Source of the DNA: Ehretia macrophylla
Lineage: Eukaryota > Streptophyta > Magnoliopsida > Boraginales > Ehretiaceae
Direction of reading: 5' to 3'
NCBI GenBank assembly: GCA_037974665.1
Contig: CM075772.1
Span: 40,142,552-40,206,551, forward strand
DNA: 64,000 nt
Positions 1-13,559 of the stretch are shown here, piece after piece (the first letter of the stretch is position 1; every line of letters begins with the position of its first letter). The position numbers were made by a program, and so were the translations under genes. A model generated the notes under the pieces. That model did no database searches and was not told the origin of the DNA. It saw only the letters and a program-made list of their open reading frames with translations.

Positions 1-3000
1 ACCCTTGCGAGGAGAAATTTTCAGAAATACCCGGTCCCCTACAGCAAATTTCAGATCACGACGTCATCTATCTGCATAACTCTTTTGCCGGCTCTGTGCT
101 GTAAGCATTCTTTTTCTGATAAGCTGCACATGATCAATCATTTTGTTCATTTCAGGTAAGAGAGTAGGGTCGATAGTCTTCATTTCACCAACATCATCCC
201 AGTAGAGAGGAGACCGACATTTACGCCCATAAAGTGCCTCATAAGGTGCCATACCAATAGTAGCTTGATAACTATTGTTGTAGGCGAAATTTGCTAGTGG
301 CAAATACTTCTCCCAACTCTTACCGAAGTCCAGAATGCAAGCCCGTAACATATCCTCAAGGATCAAGATAGTTCTCTCGGATTGACCATCTGTCTGAGGA
401 TGATAAGCTGTACTGAAACTCAAAGTCGTGCCCAAAGCTTTCTGAATCTTCTGCCAGAACTGAGATGTGAATCTGGGATCTCTATCTGACACGATACTCT
501 TTGGAATTCCATGTAGTCGGACAACATTCTCAATATACAACTCTGTCAGTTTATCAAGAGAATCAGACTTCTTTTTAGCAATAAAATGAGAAGTCTTGGT
601 CAGTCTATCCACAATAACCCAGACTGAGTCATTACCCCTCGAAGACCTCGGTAAATCTGATACGAAATCCATAGTAATATGATCCCATTTCCAAACAGGA
701 ATAGCCAAAGGCTGCAACAACCCTGCAGGTCTCTGATGTTCTGCTTTAACTTTCTGACAAGTAAGGCATCGAGCAACATAGTCAGCAATTTCTCTCTTCA
801 TATTATTCCACCAGAAATTCTGCTTCAAATCTCTATACATTTTAGTACTGCCTGGATGGATAGTATATTTGGAACTGTGTGCCTCAGCAAGAATATCTTT
901 TTTCAGAGTTGGATCATTCAGAATACAGATTCTACCCTTGAATTTAAGAATACCATCGTCGTGCAGTTTGAAATCCGACTCTCCCCCTTTAGAATTCTCT
1001 AAGACTTTCAACAATTGAAGATCAGCCTGTTGAGCTTCTCGAATTCTAGATAACAACAGAGATTGAATCTGCAAACTTGCAAATTGAATACCAGAATTTG
1101 AAGTACTAGGCTTCCATAAGCACAATTCTTCCATGAATTCCCAATTCTTGATAATTAAGCTAGCAACAGTAGCCTTTCGGCTCAAAGCATCAGCAACAAT
1201 ATTGGCCTTACCGGGAAGATAGTTAATAGTGCAGTTATAGTCCTCAAGTAATTCCAACCATCGCCTCTGCCTCATGTTCAACTCTTTCTGTGAAAACAGA
1301 TATTTCAAGCTCTTATGATCAGTGAAGATTTCAAATTTGTTGCCCCACAGATAATGACGCCATTTCTTTAATGCAAGAATGATAGCTGCAAGCTCAAGAT
1401 CATGAGTCGGATAGTTGAGTTCATAAGGCTTCAGTTTCCTGGAAGCATAAGCAATAACCCGACCATTTTGCATCAATACACAACCCAGACCTTCCTTCGA
1501 AGCATCACTATAGATCACCAGATTATCATAACCCTCAGGTAAAGCAAGAATAGGAGCTGTAGTCAATCTCTTCTTCAATTCTTGGAAGCTGGCCTCGCAT
1601 TTATCATTCCAGTCAAATACGATTTTCTTCTGAGTAAGTTGGGTTAAAGGCCCTGCAATCTTAGAGAAATCCTTGACAAACCTCCGATAATACCCAGCTA
1701 ACCCAAGGAAGCTACGAATTTCCGTTATAGTTTCAGGTCGTTTCCAAGATAACACAACTTCAATCTTCGCTGGATCAACAGAAATACCATCCTGCGAGAT
1801 AATATGGCCCAGAAAAGCAACTTGCTTAAGCCAGAATTCACACTTGCTAAACTTTGCAAATAACTGATGCTCCTGAAGAGTCTGCAACACAATTCTGAGA
1901 TGCTGTTCATGCTCTGCTTCAGATTTAGAATAGACAAGAATATCATCAATGAATATGACCACAAATTGGTCCAGATAAGGACGGAATACCCTCTGCATTA
2001 AATCCATGAATGCGGCGGGAGCATTAGTAAGACCAAACGGCAAGACAACAAACTCATAATGGCCATATCGAGTTCTGAAAGCAGTTTTAGGAACATCATC
2101 TTTCTTAATCCTCAGCTGATAATAACCCTGCCTCAGATCAAATTTAGAGAATACCCTGGCGCCTTGCAACTGATCAAATAACTCTTCGATTAAAGGCAAA
2201 GGATATTTATTTTTGATGGTTACCTGATTAAGACCTCGATAATCAATGCATAGGCGAAGAGATCCGTCTTTCTTTTTAACAAATAGGACTGGCGCACCCC
2301 ACGGTGAAGAACTCGGCTGAATGAATCCCTTCTCAAGCAAGCCCTGCAATTGAACTTTCAATTCCTGCAACTCAGGTGGAGCCATTCTGTACGGAGTCCT
2401 AGAGATAGGTGAAGTCCCCGGCAATAAATCAATCATGAACTCTATCTCTCTATCAGGCGGTAACCCAGGTAATTCCTCAGGAAAGACCACCGGAAACTCT
2501 CTCACGATAGGTACATCATTCAATTTCAATTGATCCCCAGGTTGATTAATCAAATATGCAAGATAAGCCTCACAACCCTTGCTCAATAATTTAGATGCCC
2601 TAATAGAAGAAATAATAGGAGTTCCCGTAGATTTTCTACTACCAACTATTTTAAGTACAGGCTGGTCAGGCATTTCTAGATACACGATCTTCTTTCTACA
2701 ATCAAGCTGGGCATAATATTTACTTAACCAGTCCATCTCCAATATAATTTCAAAGTCATTGAAGGGTAGGATAATCAAATCAGCAGGAAAAACACGACCC
2801 TCAATAAATATACTACATGCTCTGCAAATAGATCTAGTAACAAACTTCGGACCCATAGGAGTATAAACCACAATCTCATGCAACAGTTTATCATGTTTCA
2901 ATTTAGCATTTTGTGCACAAGTAGGAGTAATAAAAGAATGCAAAGCCCCGGAATCAATTAAAACCTTAACTGACTGATCATTAAGAAGAAAAATACCTTC

Positions 3001-4272
3001 TACCACAACAGTAGTGTCCGGAAGCTCCTCAGCATCCAAAGAAAATACACGAGCCTGACCTCGTGGTGGTGGTGCTGCAGCTGGTGCCCTGGTTTGAGAA
3101 TTCTGAGCTGATGTCTGACCTCTAGGGTTCTTAAATTTCTGACAGTCTTTAACCCTGTGCTGATCACTGCCGCAACCTGTACACTTGTTATGTTTCTTCC
3201 AACAAACATCCTCAGTGTGGCCCTGGCGCTGACAGAAGCTGCACTGCTGGTGACGTCTTGCAACAGTGCCTCCCAAATGAGCTCTGTAAGTAGAGGTAGC
3301 TGAACTACCCTGCTGCGAACGGGAAACTGCTGGACGGAACTGACTCTGAGTCTGACTCTGGACTGGTCGTGCCTGAGTCTGAGTAGGCCCTGTGTAACTC
3401 TGAGTCTGCCTCGGCTGCGAACTCTGCCCAACTGATACAGCCTGCCCCTGGTACCCTTGACTCTGAGACTGAAACCGTTTACTCGATTGACTGGTCTCGG
3501 CTAACACATCGGCCTTCCGTTTCTCATATCTCGAAGCAGCTCGGACTACTGCAGCATAGTTGGGAAAATCATTTGAAGACAATTTCAGCATAATATCTTT
3601 CCTCAAACCCAGGATGAACCTCTGAATCTTCATGTCCTCCGGCTGAATTAAAGCTGGTGCATAACGGGAAAGCCGGGTAAAAGTAGCCTCGTATTGATCT
3701 ACCGTCATACCTCCCTGCTTCAAGTTTATGAACTCAGTTTGTCGCCTCTCGCGGGCAACTACCGATATATACTTGTCTCGAAATTCTTGGACAAAGTCGG
3801 CCCACGTATGATGAACTCCCTCAGCTCCCCATTTCTCACTGATGGTATTCCACCAATCTTCAGCATCACCCTCGAGAAGGAAAGTAGCATAAGTAATCTT
3901 CCTGTCATCATGGCACTCCAGTATTGCTGCCACTCTCTCAAACTTCCTTAGCCACATCTCAGCTTTTATATCATCCGGCTCCCCAAAGAAAGTATAGGCC
4001 CCATGATGTATAAACCGATCATACAGATTCCCTCCGGTAGGACCACTACCTCCGGCTCTCGCAGCCTGATTACCTCCAACGACCCCTGGCTGACCTTGTT
4101 GTGTAACAAACTGGGCGATAGTGTTCATAGCAGTGGCCATCGTGGCCAAGATCTGTGCAGTGCTCGGTTCTTGAACCTGCGGTGCATTTTCGGCTACCTC
4201 AGCTTCTTGCCCACGAACCCCCTCGGGTTCTCCACCAACATTCGGATTATCAGCACGACGGCGAGGCCCCAT
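1..4272 (-). mobile_element. gag-pol coding region of the Ty3/gypsy element
   Basis: The polyprotein of the element begins at 4272 on the minus strand. In order it shows a retrotransposon gag domain in the first 260 or so residues, a Gln/Ser-rich stretch, a zinc knuckle of CX2CX4HX4C type near residue 345, an aspartic protease with an IDSGA core near residue 440, reverse transcriptase with its FIDD active-site box, RNase H (SDAS start), and integrase with an HHCC zinc finger and a following catalytic core. Known role: capsid formation, polyprotein processing, copying of the element RNA and insertion into chromosomes. The integrase C-terminal part runs out of the window. Treated as a fossil; the visible part is close to whole, with about one break. 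Confidence 0.9.
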
Positions 4273-4606
4273 CTCGAATAGCTAGAATGCAAAGTGTTAT
4301 GACATGTATATATATGTATATATGCAATTTATAAGTAAACACATAAAGAAAAATCCAATTAGATTCACATAAAGTCAAGTACATAGAAGTTCAAATAAAT
4401 ATTCCACATTCTTGAAGTAAACATAAATCACTAGATCATACTTGACATTCTAGACTCTTGATATTCTATTTCCATGCTAGCATGTTCATTCCTTATTCAA
4501 ATTTCACTTAGGCAAATCAAAATCAAAGACTCATGTATTCACAAAGTCACATAAAAAATCTCTACCCACAGACCGAGAAATTTAACCCAGCTTCATGCAA
4601 TCTATA

Positions 4607-4618
4607 GCTCTGATACCA
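4607..4618 (-). other. Primer binding site, tRNA-iMet type
   Basis: On the minus strand this reads TGGTATCAGAGC, the usual plant primer binding site complementary to the 3' end of initiator tRNA-Met. It lies six bases inside the LTR boundary, which fixes the LTR end and the direction of the element. Confidence 0.9.
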
Positions 4619-4624
4619 CTTAAA

Positions 4625-7116
4625 TGTCACGCCCCGACCCAACCCCCAAGCTAAAGGTTAAGTCCGGACCCGACACACGGACAGAGTCTCCCCTGTACCG
4701 TGGACATTCTAAAAACCTGTAAACACTTAAACAAAGTCCCAACAATACAATACAAGCTTTTCTTAAATAAACAACAAAGTTCTAAGGCCATCCGAGCCTT
4801 ATGGTACATAATAGTTCCAAAACACACAAGCATGCGAGAACTTATTATCAACATAGTTTTATAATCATGACATTCTAGGAAATCAATTAAACATAATTGA
4901 AGGACCAAACATTTCTACTTTAAGTCATTCACTCCCAAGCAAGCAAAGCGAATAGAAGTAGATCATAAGTTATTACAGTTCATAGGCTTTCAAAGCTACA
5001 ACACAACCAACTAATATTCAACTTATATAACAAGCATATACATAGCCCTTGGGCTACAAAATAGTACATAAAGTAATCAGATGAATCTTCCACATAGCAG
5101 CAAATCATTAACCACCTCAAGCTATCAAGCACGGCAACTAAGGTAGAGGCTCAATCTGAACTTCTTCTTCCTCAACTAATTTAACAAGCTGGGGATCACC
5201 CGCAGCGTCTCTTGAAACAGATATCGAGGTATGAGCAACCACTGTTGCCCAGTGAGGGATATAGTCCCGGGGCGTGCAATGCAACAGATAATACAGTTAT
5301 ACAACAATATCACTTAGACAATTTAAGAAACAATGATAACTTAAGTAACCACACATTAAAAAGGATACATTTCACACAATCCCCTATACACCAATCTTCA
5401 CTGGTCTTCATTCACGATCCACGAACCACGAGCACGATCACGATAAGCCGGCATAACCCCAATCACTCCAGTGGGTGTACTCCGGATGTACCCCGAATCC
5501 TACGACCCAACATCCCCTGGCAATCTCCGGACCAGGCGAATGAGGGAATAGGGCACGGAGTTTGAATATCCACCAGTAAGCCCTCTACCGCCCAGCCGAT
5601 ATTCAACACATCCGACCCTGACACTATGGTTGCGCAACCACTATGCAATGCACTTAACGATGGCCAGTTAATAGCAATAATATAAGCATTAACACATATG
5701 AGGATCAACAAAGTAGGTTGACCTCGATGCAGTGAGAATAGAACAATTATATAAGCAAATATGCGGTTTTGCAACGAGACATTACAAAATAACCATAGAA
5801 TTATACCAAAAGCTCCAAATCAACTTAATATCACATATAAACACTCAAGAAGACATGCCGTGGATTTAGAAATGTGAGACAACCGAAATTGCGCTTAAAC
5901 CCCTTTATTTTACAAACTATTTCTCTTCCAAACCAAAGTTAATGATTTCATTTTCAAAGAGAACTCTCCCAACCTTCTAACTAACCCTCAAGGTACCCTC
6001 TTAACCCTCTAACTCATTCAAATGCCCGCGATTACCCTGAAAGCCCCAAATTACCTCTTATGGCTTTAAACTACGCGTACATTGTCCGGGCTTCAAACAA
6101 GGGATATCAAGGCATCTATAGCACCTAGGTAGCCTAAGGATACTAGAATTGAAGCCCGAATCCACCCAGATTCGCATTAACCCCAAAAGGCCCAAGTTAA
6201 AGTCGGCTATTTTCCATTTTAGGCGATTTAAAGACAATGCAAGTACACGGGGCTATTAGGTTACCTTCACTAGCACCTAAGGCGTCTATTAGAAGCATTA
6301 AATCAAGCTAATTCGAGCAATTACGCAAAACCCTAGAAAAACGTCACTATTCACCCAAAATTTCAAATTAACGATTCTAACCGTTTAAAAAGCGAAACAA
6401 CGGCTCAAATGTGTTCTCTAGCATTCATATAGATGGTATATTAGCATAGATAACAATTACAATGGCATTTAATCATATTTTCAACAAATCAAGAAATGAG
6501 CAACTATTTAAAAATGCAAAAACAAGCCGTGAAATCCCTCACCAATACGCATAGAAGCACCTAGGAACCTTGCAAACACCCTACACTAGTTGCTCAAGGC
6601 TTGGAGTGGCTTGATTTGGAGAGTTGATGAGCAAAATCTTTTTTTTTTCTCTTCTCCTTGCTCTCGGCCCAGCTACAGTGTTTCTGCCCACTTTTTTTTT
6701 TCTTTTGTTTTGTGTTTTGTGAGCCTTAGTTGCTATTTAAGGTTTTTAGTTGGGTGGGGTCAAGCTTGGGTGCTTAAGTGATCTAATATAATGCGCTTAT
6801 TGAGCTTAAAACGAGCTTAGATAGTAAAATATATGCTAGCTAATTAATTCTATAAAGTTATTACGTAACACTATTCACTCAACTACAAAAATCATTTTCT
6901 AAACGAGCCCTCCTAACGCCTCTAGCTCAAATGCACATTTTTCTCATTACTTTAATAATTAATATGATTTAATAAAAATGCTAATTAACTAATAGAAGGC
7001 AGTTTAAAATCGGAGTGAATAGTGGTCATAAAAGTCAGTTAGTAAGGCACAGAAAGATATGCGCAAACAAAGGATGCAACAATAATTAAATGCATGGCTA
7101 AATCTCGGGCGTCACA
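4625..7116 (-). repeat. 5' LTR of the Tekay/Del-type element
   Basis: A 2492-bp LTR. On the minus strand it starts TGTGACGCCC and ends GGGCGTGACA, giving matched TG...CA termini. It contains blocks shared with the solo LTRs further right: a GGAGACTCTGTCCG-like block near 4680, an AAGGCTCGGATGGCC block near 4790, and a GGGTACATCCGGAGTACACC block near 5480. The promoter and polyadenylation signals of the element are expected here but I did not place them. The next five bases on the right (TAAGA) are the likely target duplication; the partner lies outside the window. Confidence 0.85.
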
Positions 7117-9097
7117 TAAGACTCATCCACGTAAGGCACATTTTCCTCTTCTGGAGGCACGTACCCGTAATCTTGCATAAGGACACCTGTAAGCATGCAA
7201 TAATAGAGAGTGAGCTTATATAAAACAAGGTCAGTGAGGATCCGATAGATCTCTAACAATATTTACTATACTCCTTGGAAATGATCCTTTGAGTAGTAAA
7301 CACACGATAAAACATCAATAACAATATAAACATATAACTATAATGACCAATCAATATAGGATACTTTAGTTGGTGTAGCTCCAAACGCCATAACGATCTC
7401 AACCATTCTTCTTATAACTCCCCATTACTCACGCACCCGAGGTACCTCACTAGCCCCTCCCTCCAGAACACCTCCGTCATGCAAGCTGGGGGTAGCCTCT
7501 AGTAGTCATGTCATTATCAACCCGACAGCCCGACGCTGCCTGAGATGTGGCACACACATACCAAGACTCAGCAATAATAATAAACATCAATCACAGGAGG
7601 ACAACCTTTTCCGTTGACTATCTCCCGGTTCATCAATAGTCATCTTTTCATCAATATAACATCAAGTAATCAATTAAACAACAAACAACAAAGTTAGATG
7701 ACAAAGTAGGCCATCCAACTGAACATGCATTAAACACGTAATCTAACCCTAGTCTAACCATCAAAAACTCACAATTCAATCACTCAAATACCAACCAATC
7801 ATCTAAAGGCATAGATCAACATTTTTAAAGAAAGACAACCTAAACTTCAAATAATCATATCTTACATTCTGTTAATCCAAACAACTCCAAATTAGTTTCT
7901 AACACTCACCTATTCAATCAACTACATTAGCCCTCTCGGAAACCAACCAAGACACATCAAAATCAAGCCCAACAACCCTAAAACCTCAATGCACCTAGGC
8001 TGTAATTTCCGGATTTTCACACAAACATCGCAATCGAAAATTCGGCATTATAATGATGCTACCACGTAATTAACAAACTTTTAGAAATCGACGGCAATCG
8101 ATTCCAACCACTACAACTCAAAATAATCAACAAATGGCAATCTATCAACTTTAAATACCTGAAAATAAAAATTTGTGCTACAACGGTTCAAATCTCACAA
8201 GAATACATATAACCGATCCTTAGCATGCACTGAGCAATAATATAACTTCAAATTAACATTCTAACAGTTCAAAATGCAATTATAAACAAAAACATAAAAA
8301 ATGACTTTTGAGATCTAGAATTTTTCTCTCACCTTTGATGTGAAACAAGCCTAGATATGCACGCTATGCGTGCCCAACAAGCGGGATCCAACTCAGTACG
8401 AAAAACTACGGACAAAAACTAGGTTTTTCTATGAAATTTTGCTTTGAAAACTTGAAGAAAAAGCTTTGTTTTTCTCTCTATGGCTCTTGGCCATGTAGGT
8501 GCAAAATAAGTATGTTTTGTGCTGTGTTAGTAGGTGTTGATGCTAATATCCTCAAAGTCAAACAAAATAAATGAAAGTCAAAGGTGGAAACTTAGTTATT
8601 TTTAGTATTTTCTTGTCTTTTAATTCATTTCTTGACTATTTCTTGGTCAACTATTAAATTAACACTTAAACTAATTCTAGACATTATATTTTAGGTGACA
8701 AAGAGTTTTACATTTAGACAATTTCACCCGAGTCGACTTAAAACTCGTTTTGTTGCAAAAGAAAGTGTAAAAATCTTTAAAATTTCAAAACCGATTCCAA
8801 ATCCGTTTTAATCAAACACAGGTCAATTAATACCCAAGGACTAGGTTTTAAAATGTTTAAAACACCCCTGTAAAAATTTTAGCGGACAGGTGTTCAAAAA
8901 TACTATTCACCAAAATCGGCGATAAAATTTCTGATTCCGTTTTTTATGAAAATTTCATGAATACACACTTTGCATGTATTAGGAGTATTAATCATATATT
9001 TAACACATTCTAAGTCATATAGCACATAAACAAGTCAATTCATACAAAACAAGGTAAAACACGCAAATCGAGATAAAGCAAAATATGGGGTCTCACA
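7117..9097 (-). repeat. Partial LTR of a second LTR retrotransposon, interrupted by the first
   Basis: The right edge reads TGTGAGACCCCATATTTTGC on the minus strand, a typical plant LTR start. The stretch has LTR-like base composition and no coding sequence. It stops at the boundary of the element at 1-7116, so that element inserted into this LTR. The rest of this LTR and its element should lie left of the window. Its sequence is unlike the LTRs at 38571, 46890 and 55769, so it belongs to a different family. The five bases after its end (TAAAT) are the candidate target duplication. Confidence 0.7.
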
Positions 9098-12000
9098 TAA
9101 ATGCTACGACTTATAAGAAGACCCCCTATATCCAGCCCAGCACCACAAAGCCTCATAGAGGTAGAAGTTTGGAATGGAAGTACACTAGCTCTGATTTTTC
9201 TCATTCAAGCCCTAGAATCCTATCCTTATTTTTTCACTGGATAAAGTTACCTGGTGCTGTTATGATAACACAAGCTAAGGGAGGTTGGTTTCACTAAAAG
9301 GAGAAAGACGCATAGGATCAAATCACTTGCTCATACACCACATTGGGCACATTGACTGGCTTACTCCAAAACATAGAACAAAGATTAGATTCCACATTCT
9401 TGAATTGGGGAAAGACACGAAGCCTTCTCCTATAGTACCTTCCATTCCTTCTTTTGTCTTCTCAAGCGAGTTCTATAGATTCCATAAGCCAAAAGAGCCC
9501 TTTCATATGATCCATGAAACAGGGGCCTAACTCTTGCTATGACACCAATCTGATTTTGCTCCTTATCTATGGTTGATGTAATACTTCTTTCGAACGTAGA
9601 GTAAGCCAACCCTCAAGGTCCCTTCATGCAATGATATTCCCACAAGGATAGAGTAAGAAGTCCCCTCTTGTCCTACTCAAGGGGTGTTGTAGGTTTCTTT
9701 TTCCCTCCCCTCAACAGATTGCGAGGCCCCCTATAAGACTGTGCTATCTCTTCCTCCTTGCAGGTCCAAGCACAAGGTGAACAATGCCTATCCTTGGGAT
9801 CCTCGCTTTGTAGCAAGAGGCCAAAACTACCATTTAACTAGCTCTTTCGACATCTTGTGGGGAGTATAGATCCGTATCTGCCACTCACTCTTTTAGACGA
9901 CTACCTGATCGTTAACAAGTAGAAACTATAGTCGTTTAACAATGCTGGATCCTGCTTCTTTCATGGTCCCAAAGAACAGGTTAGAACGAACCTATCTAAA
10001 CCCATCCATCTTCATTCGATCGATATGGGATCTTTATTCCTTATATAATTAATAAGAATCTTATCTGTTTAACCAGTTGATAGGCAACTACACTCCTTTT
10101 TGTATGCATGCTGGTAAGACTGATACACTGTCATTCTATCCCTTTTCTTGAAATAGCGTATATGATGGTTATGAATGGATAAATACAATGATTGATCCCA
10201 CAACGCTTTATTTAGCAAGCCATACAGTAGTAAGGTTAGATGAAAATAGACCATGATATAGACAAGGGGCTAGATTGTGATAGGCATTATAGAAAAAATT
10301 CATAATTCAAATTAAGGCAGTGGCCCGTCATGACTATATCTAAAAGGAAAACCTGTAATAGGAGCTAATGGAATAAGGAAAATTTGATTAATCTCCAGTC
10401 CTTTACACCTTCCTGACTATGCCCCTTGTGGTCAACTGAGTCGTGCAGCACATCTTTTCGTATCTTGACTTGGTACAATCTCATTTTCAAATTCGTCCTG
10501 TAAGCAGGTTTGAGAACTTTGACCATCTATAAAAAAAACTCATCTTCCTACTCCTACACCTCTCATCTTCTGTGAGGCTTGGCTTGATGCATCTTCCTAC
10601 CTAGATTTGGGCTCTATTCCTTAAAGAAGGCCCTTTTCAAGTAGCAAGATCAAGGATCATAGATAATAGGCTCTCATGTGAAAAAGGCAACAAGATGCTC
10701 AATAGGATGGAAAAGGGGAAATGGCCTATGACCGAATGTTCCCATTAAGATATGAAGATGAGATTTTTTCCTTGTTGTGAAGGCGTAGCAGGAGACTACC
10801 TAAATCCATATAAATTCAATCCTCATTGATTTAGCCTAGACCTTGTCATTCTAAACGTACTATTCTCTATGCTATTGAATAGATCGATTTGCTATGCTAG
10901 TCATTTCTTTGATTGGAAAGACGGTGATCCAGCTACTGTATCGGACAAGGATCGAAAAAGGCTGGCTTGCTTGTTACTTCGACTAGAGCACATAAAGATG
11001 GCCAATGTTGCAACATTAATAGACCGTATAGCTCCCTATTGGCTTACACAGGGCTTCTTTTTCGATCAAATAGTCCATAGAAATTCACTCATAACAGAAG
11101 CTAGAGGACAGTCTTCGTAGGACGCGTGGACAGATGAGCAATTGGACCGCCTACAGGACAGTTACTGGATAGATGCGACCATTACCTGTTAACAGATGAT
11201 AGACATAAGAGCAGGAAGTAGCTCTATTTAAAGCAAGGGAATCGTGTACTGAGCTGGCCTGCCATGAACTTGAAGTAGGCAGTCTATGCTGTATCTGACA
11301 ACTTTAATTGGCCTTGTTACTACAAATACTACAAATAAATTGCCATAGATCAAAACTTATTACAGGCTTAGTATCTCCGGATAGACCCTATAAAAGAAGA
11401 CGAGTCATAAAGGGAAATATCTAACAATTGAAGGGGGTCACATCATAATGCACCTAGAAAGAGAGGCGCTGAACCAACTCTCAATAGTGAAGAAAAAAGC
11501 TTTACCCAATGATACGAATGTGGAAAGATCAAGATGTCATAATCATGTAGATAGATTGGCTTATTCTGTGTAGCAGTACTTTCTTTAAGGGGGTAAAGCC
11601 TCACAATTTCCTTGCTCCCTCCGCTAGAAAGAAGGGGATCTAAAAGTGATATCTCTAGGCTGACCTTGGGATTGTGATACGCTTCGACTTAGCCTTGATA
11701 GGCAAATGTAATCTAGTTTATTAAAAAGTTTTTTAGTATGGTCTATTTGAGCGAACTACTTCTTTCTGTCTGCCACTATCCGAGGGAAGTGAGCTCTTGC
11801 CTGTCGACTTCTTTTCATGCCGTAAGTGATATTCTCTGGTTAAGTCTTTCTTTTCGTTATCTGTATGAGCCAGGGGCATTGCTTTATTAAAAGCTTGTGA
11901 TATTGACATGATGGTTGCATCTCATCGTATAGGGAGGCCCTTGAAATTGAGTGAGAAAATGACAAAGCCAAGGCTAACTCTCTCTCCTATGCTAGTTAAT

Positions 12001-13559
12001 CATATGTCATCCTTAGAGTGCAGCAAGGACACCTTTAAAGGAGAGTGACTCACCCCTTTAAGATGGGCCTCATCGCTTGCCGAATCACCTATCGGCAAAG
12101 ACAGGATAACTTTAGTCTAATAGATATAGGAAGTAGAACGTTCAGTAGGTGACCTTTGTCTGGCTTGATGGGAAATTGAATAGATTGATTGGTATTTTCC
12201 CGAATTCACTACAAAAGAAGAGGAAGGAGTTAGAACGGAAGCTGTGGCATTTTATTCAGTCTTTGTTCACGTATAGTTTCACACCGCTATCAGAACCTCT
12301 AAATCTCATAAGAGAAGAAAGCGTAAAAATGAAAGATAAGGACGACTAGCCTTCTTTCGCCTATCTTGGTATTTGTATTGATGCATTAGCTGGTATTGGG
12401 TATAAAGTAGGGGGATTCGTGATATATATATAAGTCATAGACTAAGCTCTTTGAGAGACTAACCAGAAATATCTTATTAAGAGAATTGAGTTCAATTCGA
12501 TTATAGGCTAGATTAGATTCACGCTATGCTAGTTGCATATAGAATTACGAAGAAGCAGCAATTTTATATAGAAACTTGTATTTTATAGAAAAAGTTAGTG
12601 TGCCAAGCAAGGAAACATATCATATAGATAGAAGGGATACTACCTAAGCTGAGTTATGAGCTCTGACACGATGGCTCTCGAATCCAGGCCTGCACTTATA
12701 AAGGAGGTACGAGGTTACGCTCCCGTAGCCCGTCTGTCTGTCACTCTAAAGTCGTCGAGGAGTGTCTTAGGTACGTAACCCTAGCTTGAATCTTGCTCTC
12801 CGAGTTACGAGCCATGTAGTACCCTTCAAGCACTTAATCGACACCTGATAGTTCGTGAATGAGATTGTGTTAAGTGCCGCTCTAGTACCCTTAACCTTCC
12901 CATAGCACGGTTGAGTCAGAATCGACAATGACGATACCCCTCCAATAGTCCGAAGGTCCGAAAGGAGGCACTTCCCTCCATTTCTCTCCTCGTTCTTCTA
13001 CTGGATTGTTGCTCCTACGCTTACCCCAATAGACCACTTAGAAGAGACCGAATCGGATGACTTTCTATATCATCTTCTTCAGGGCCATTTCCTATTCTAC
13101 TTTTTGAATAGCGTTAGAAAGGATTTTACAGTTGATTCTGCGGAATCACCAACATCTGTTTACTTGTAGGAGCGAAGTCTTTACCCCGATCTCAATCCAT
13201 TTCCAAATCATCCAGTCAGTTCATTCGAAAGCCCCCGTATCATCAATCCCGGTTCCAGTAATACTCACTCCATGGCTCGTGTGTGGTGTAGTGACATACG
13301 AGATTGGTACCAGCCACCATAGAGGATGACCCCGATTTTCTTTACATATGAGCATTCATGTGATCCCCTGATGCGCTATAAAGAAGGTTTAATGCAGCCC
13401 CTCGGGGAAAGAAGAGGAAGGGGCTCTTGTCTTGAATGCAATATTTTTGAAGTTTCACTATATGTCAGTTGCTACCATCCAGCGTTAGTAACCCTAATGA
13501 TTGGATAAATGGATGACACATGTTCAGAGTGAACTAGTAATGTTCCGACTGAGTAGTAT
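9098..13559. other. Mitochondrial-type spacer, nothing identified
   Basis: The base composition changes at 9098 from LTR-like to the mixed, GAAAG/CTTTC-rich style of plant mitochondrial spacer. I see no recognisable gene. Short open frames such as 10869-11120 (83 codons) and 12149-12349 (66 codons) match no family I know. The stretch at about 12660-13010 is richer in CG dinucleotides than its surroundings and is also unidentified. Confidence 0.5.

Larger units (their letters stand above)
1..7116 (-). mobile_element. Ty3/gypsy LTR retrotransposon, Tekay/Del-type chromovirus, cut by the left window edge
   Basis: One element on the minus strand. From right to left it shows the 5' LTR (4625-7116), a primer binding site (4607-4618), a short leader (4273-4606) and a gag-pol coding region (1-4272); the rest of pol, any chromodomain and the 3' LTR lie outside the window. 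The long LTR, the tRNA-iMet primer site and the gag-PR-RT-RNase H-IN order fit the Tekay/Del branch of Ty3/gypsy. It is inserted in the LTR of another element (7117-9097). It looks nearly whole in the visible part, with about one break, so it is probably much younger than the surrounding mitochondrial-type DNA. Its age cannot be estimated because only one LTR is present. Confidence 0.9.

Noticed and set aside
3000-3431. 143-codon frame opposite gag
   Set aside because: A shadow of the Gln/Ser-rich gag region on the same strand in another frame, with low-complexity Arg-rich content.
5212-5774. Overlapping frames of 117 and 103 codons
   Set aside because: They lie in the LTR at 4625-7116 on a block conserved among the LTRs of the window; there is no protein motif.
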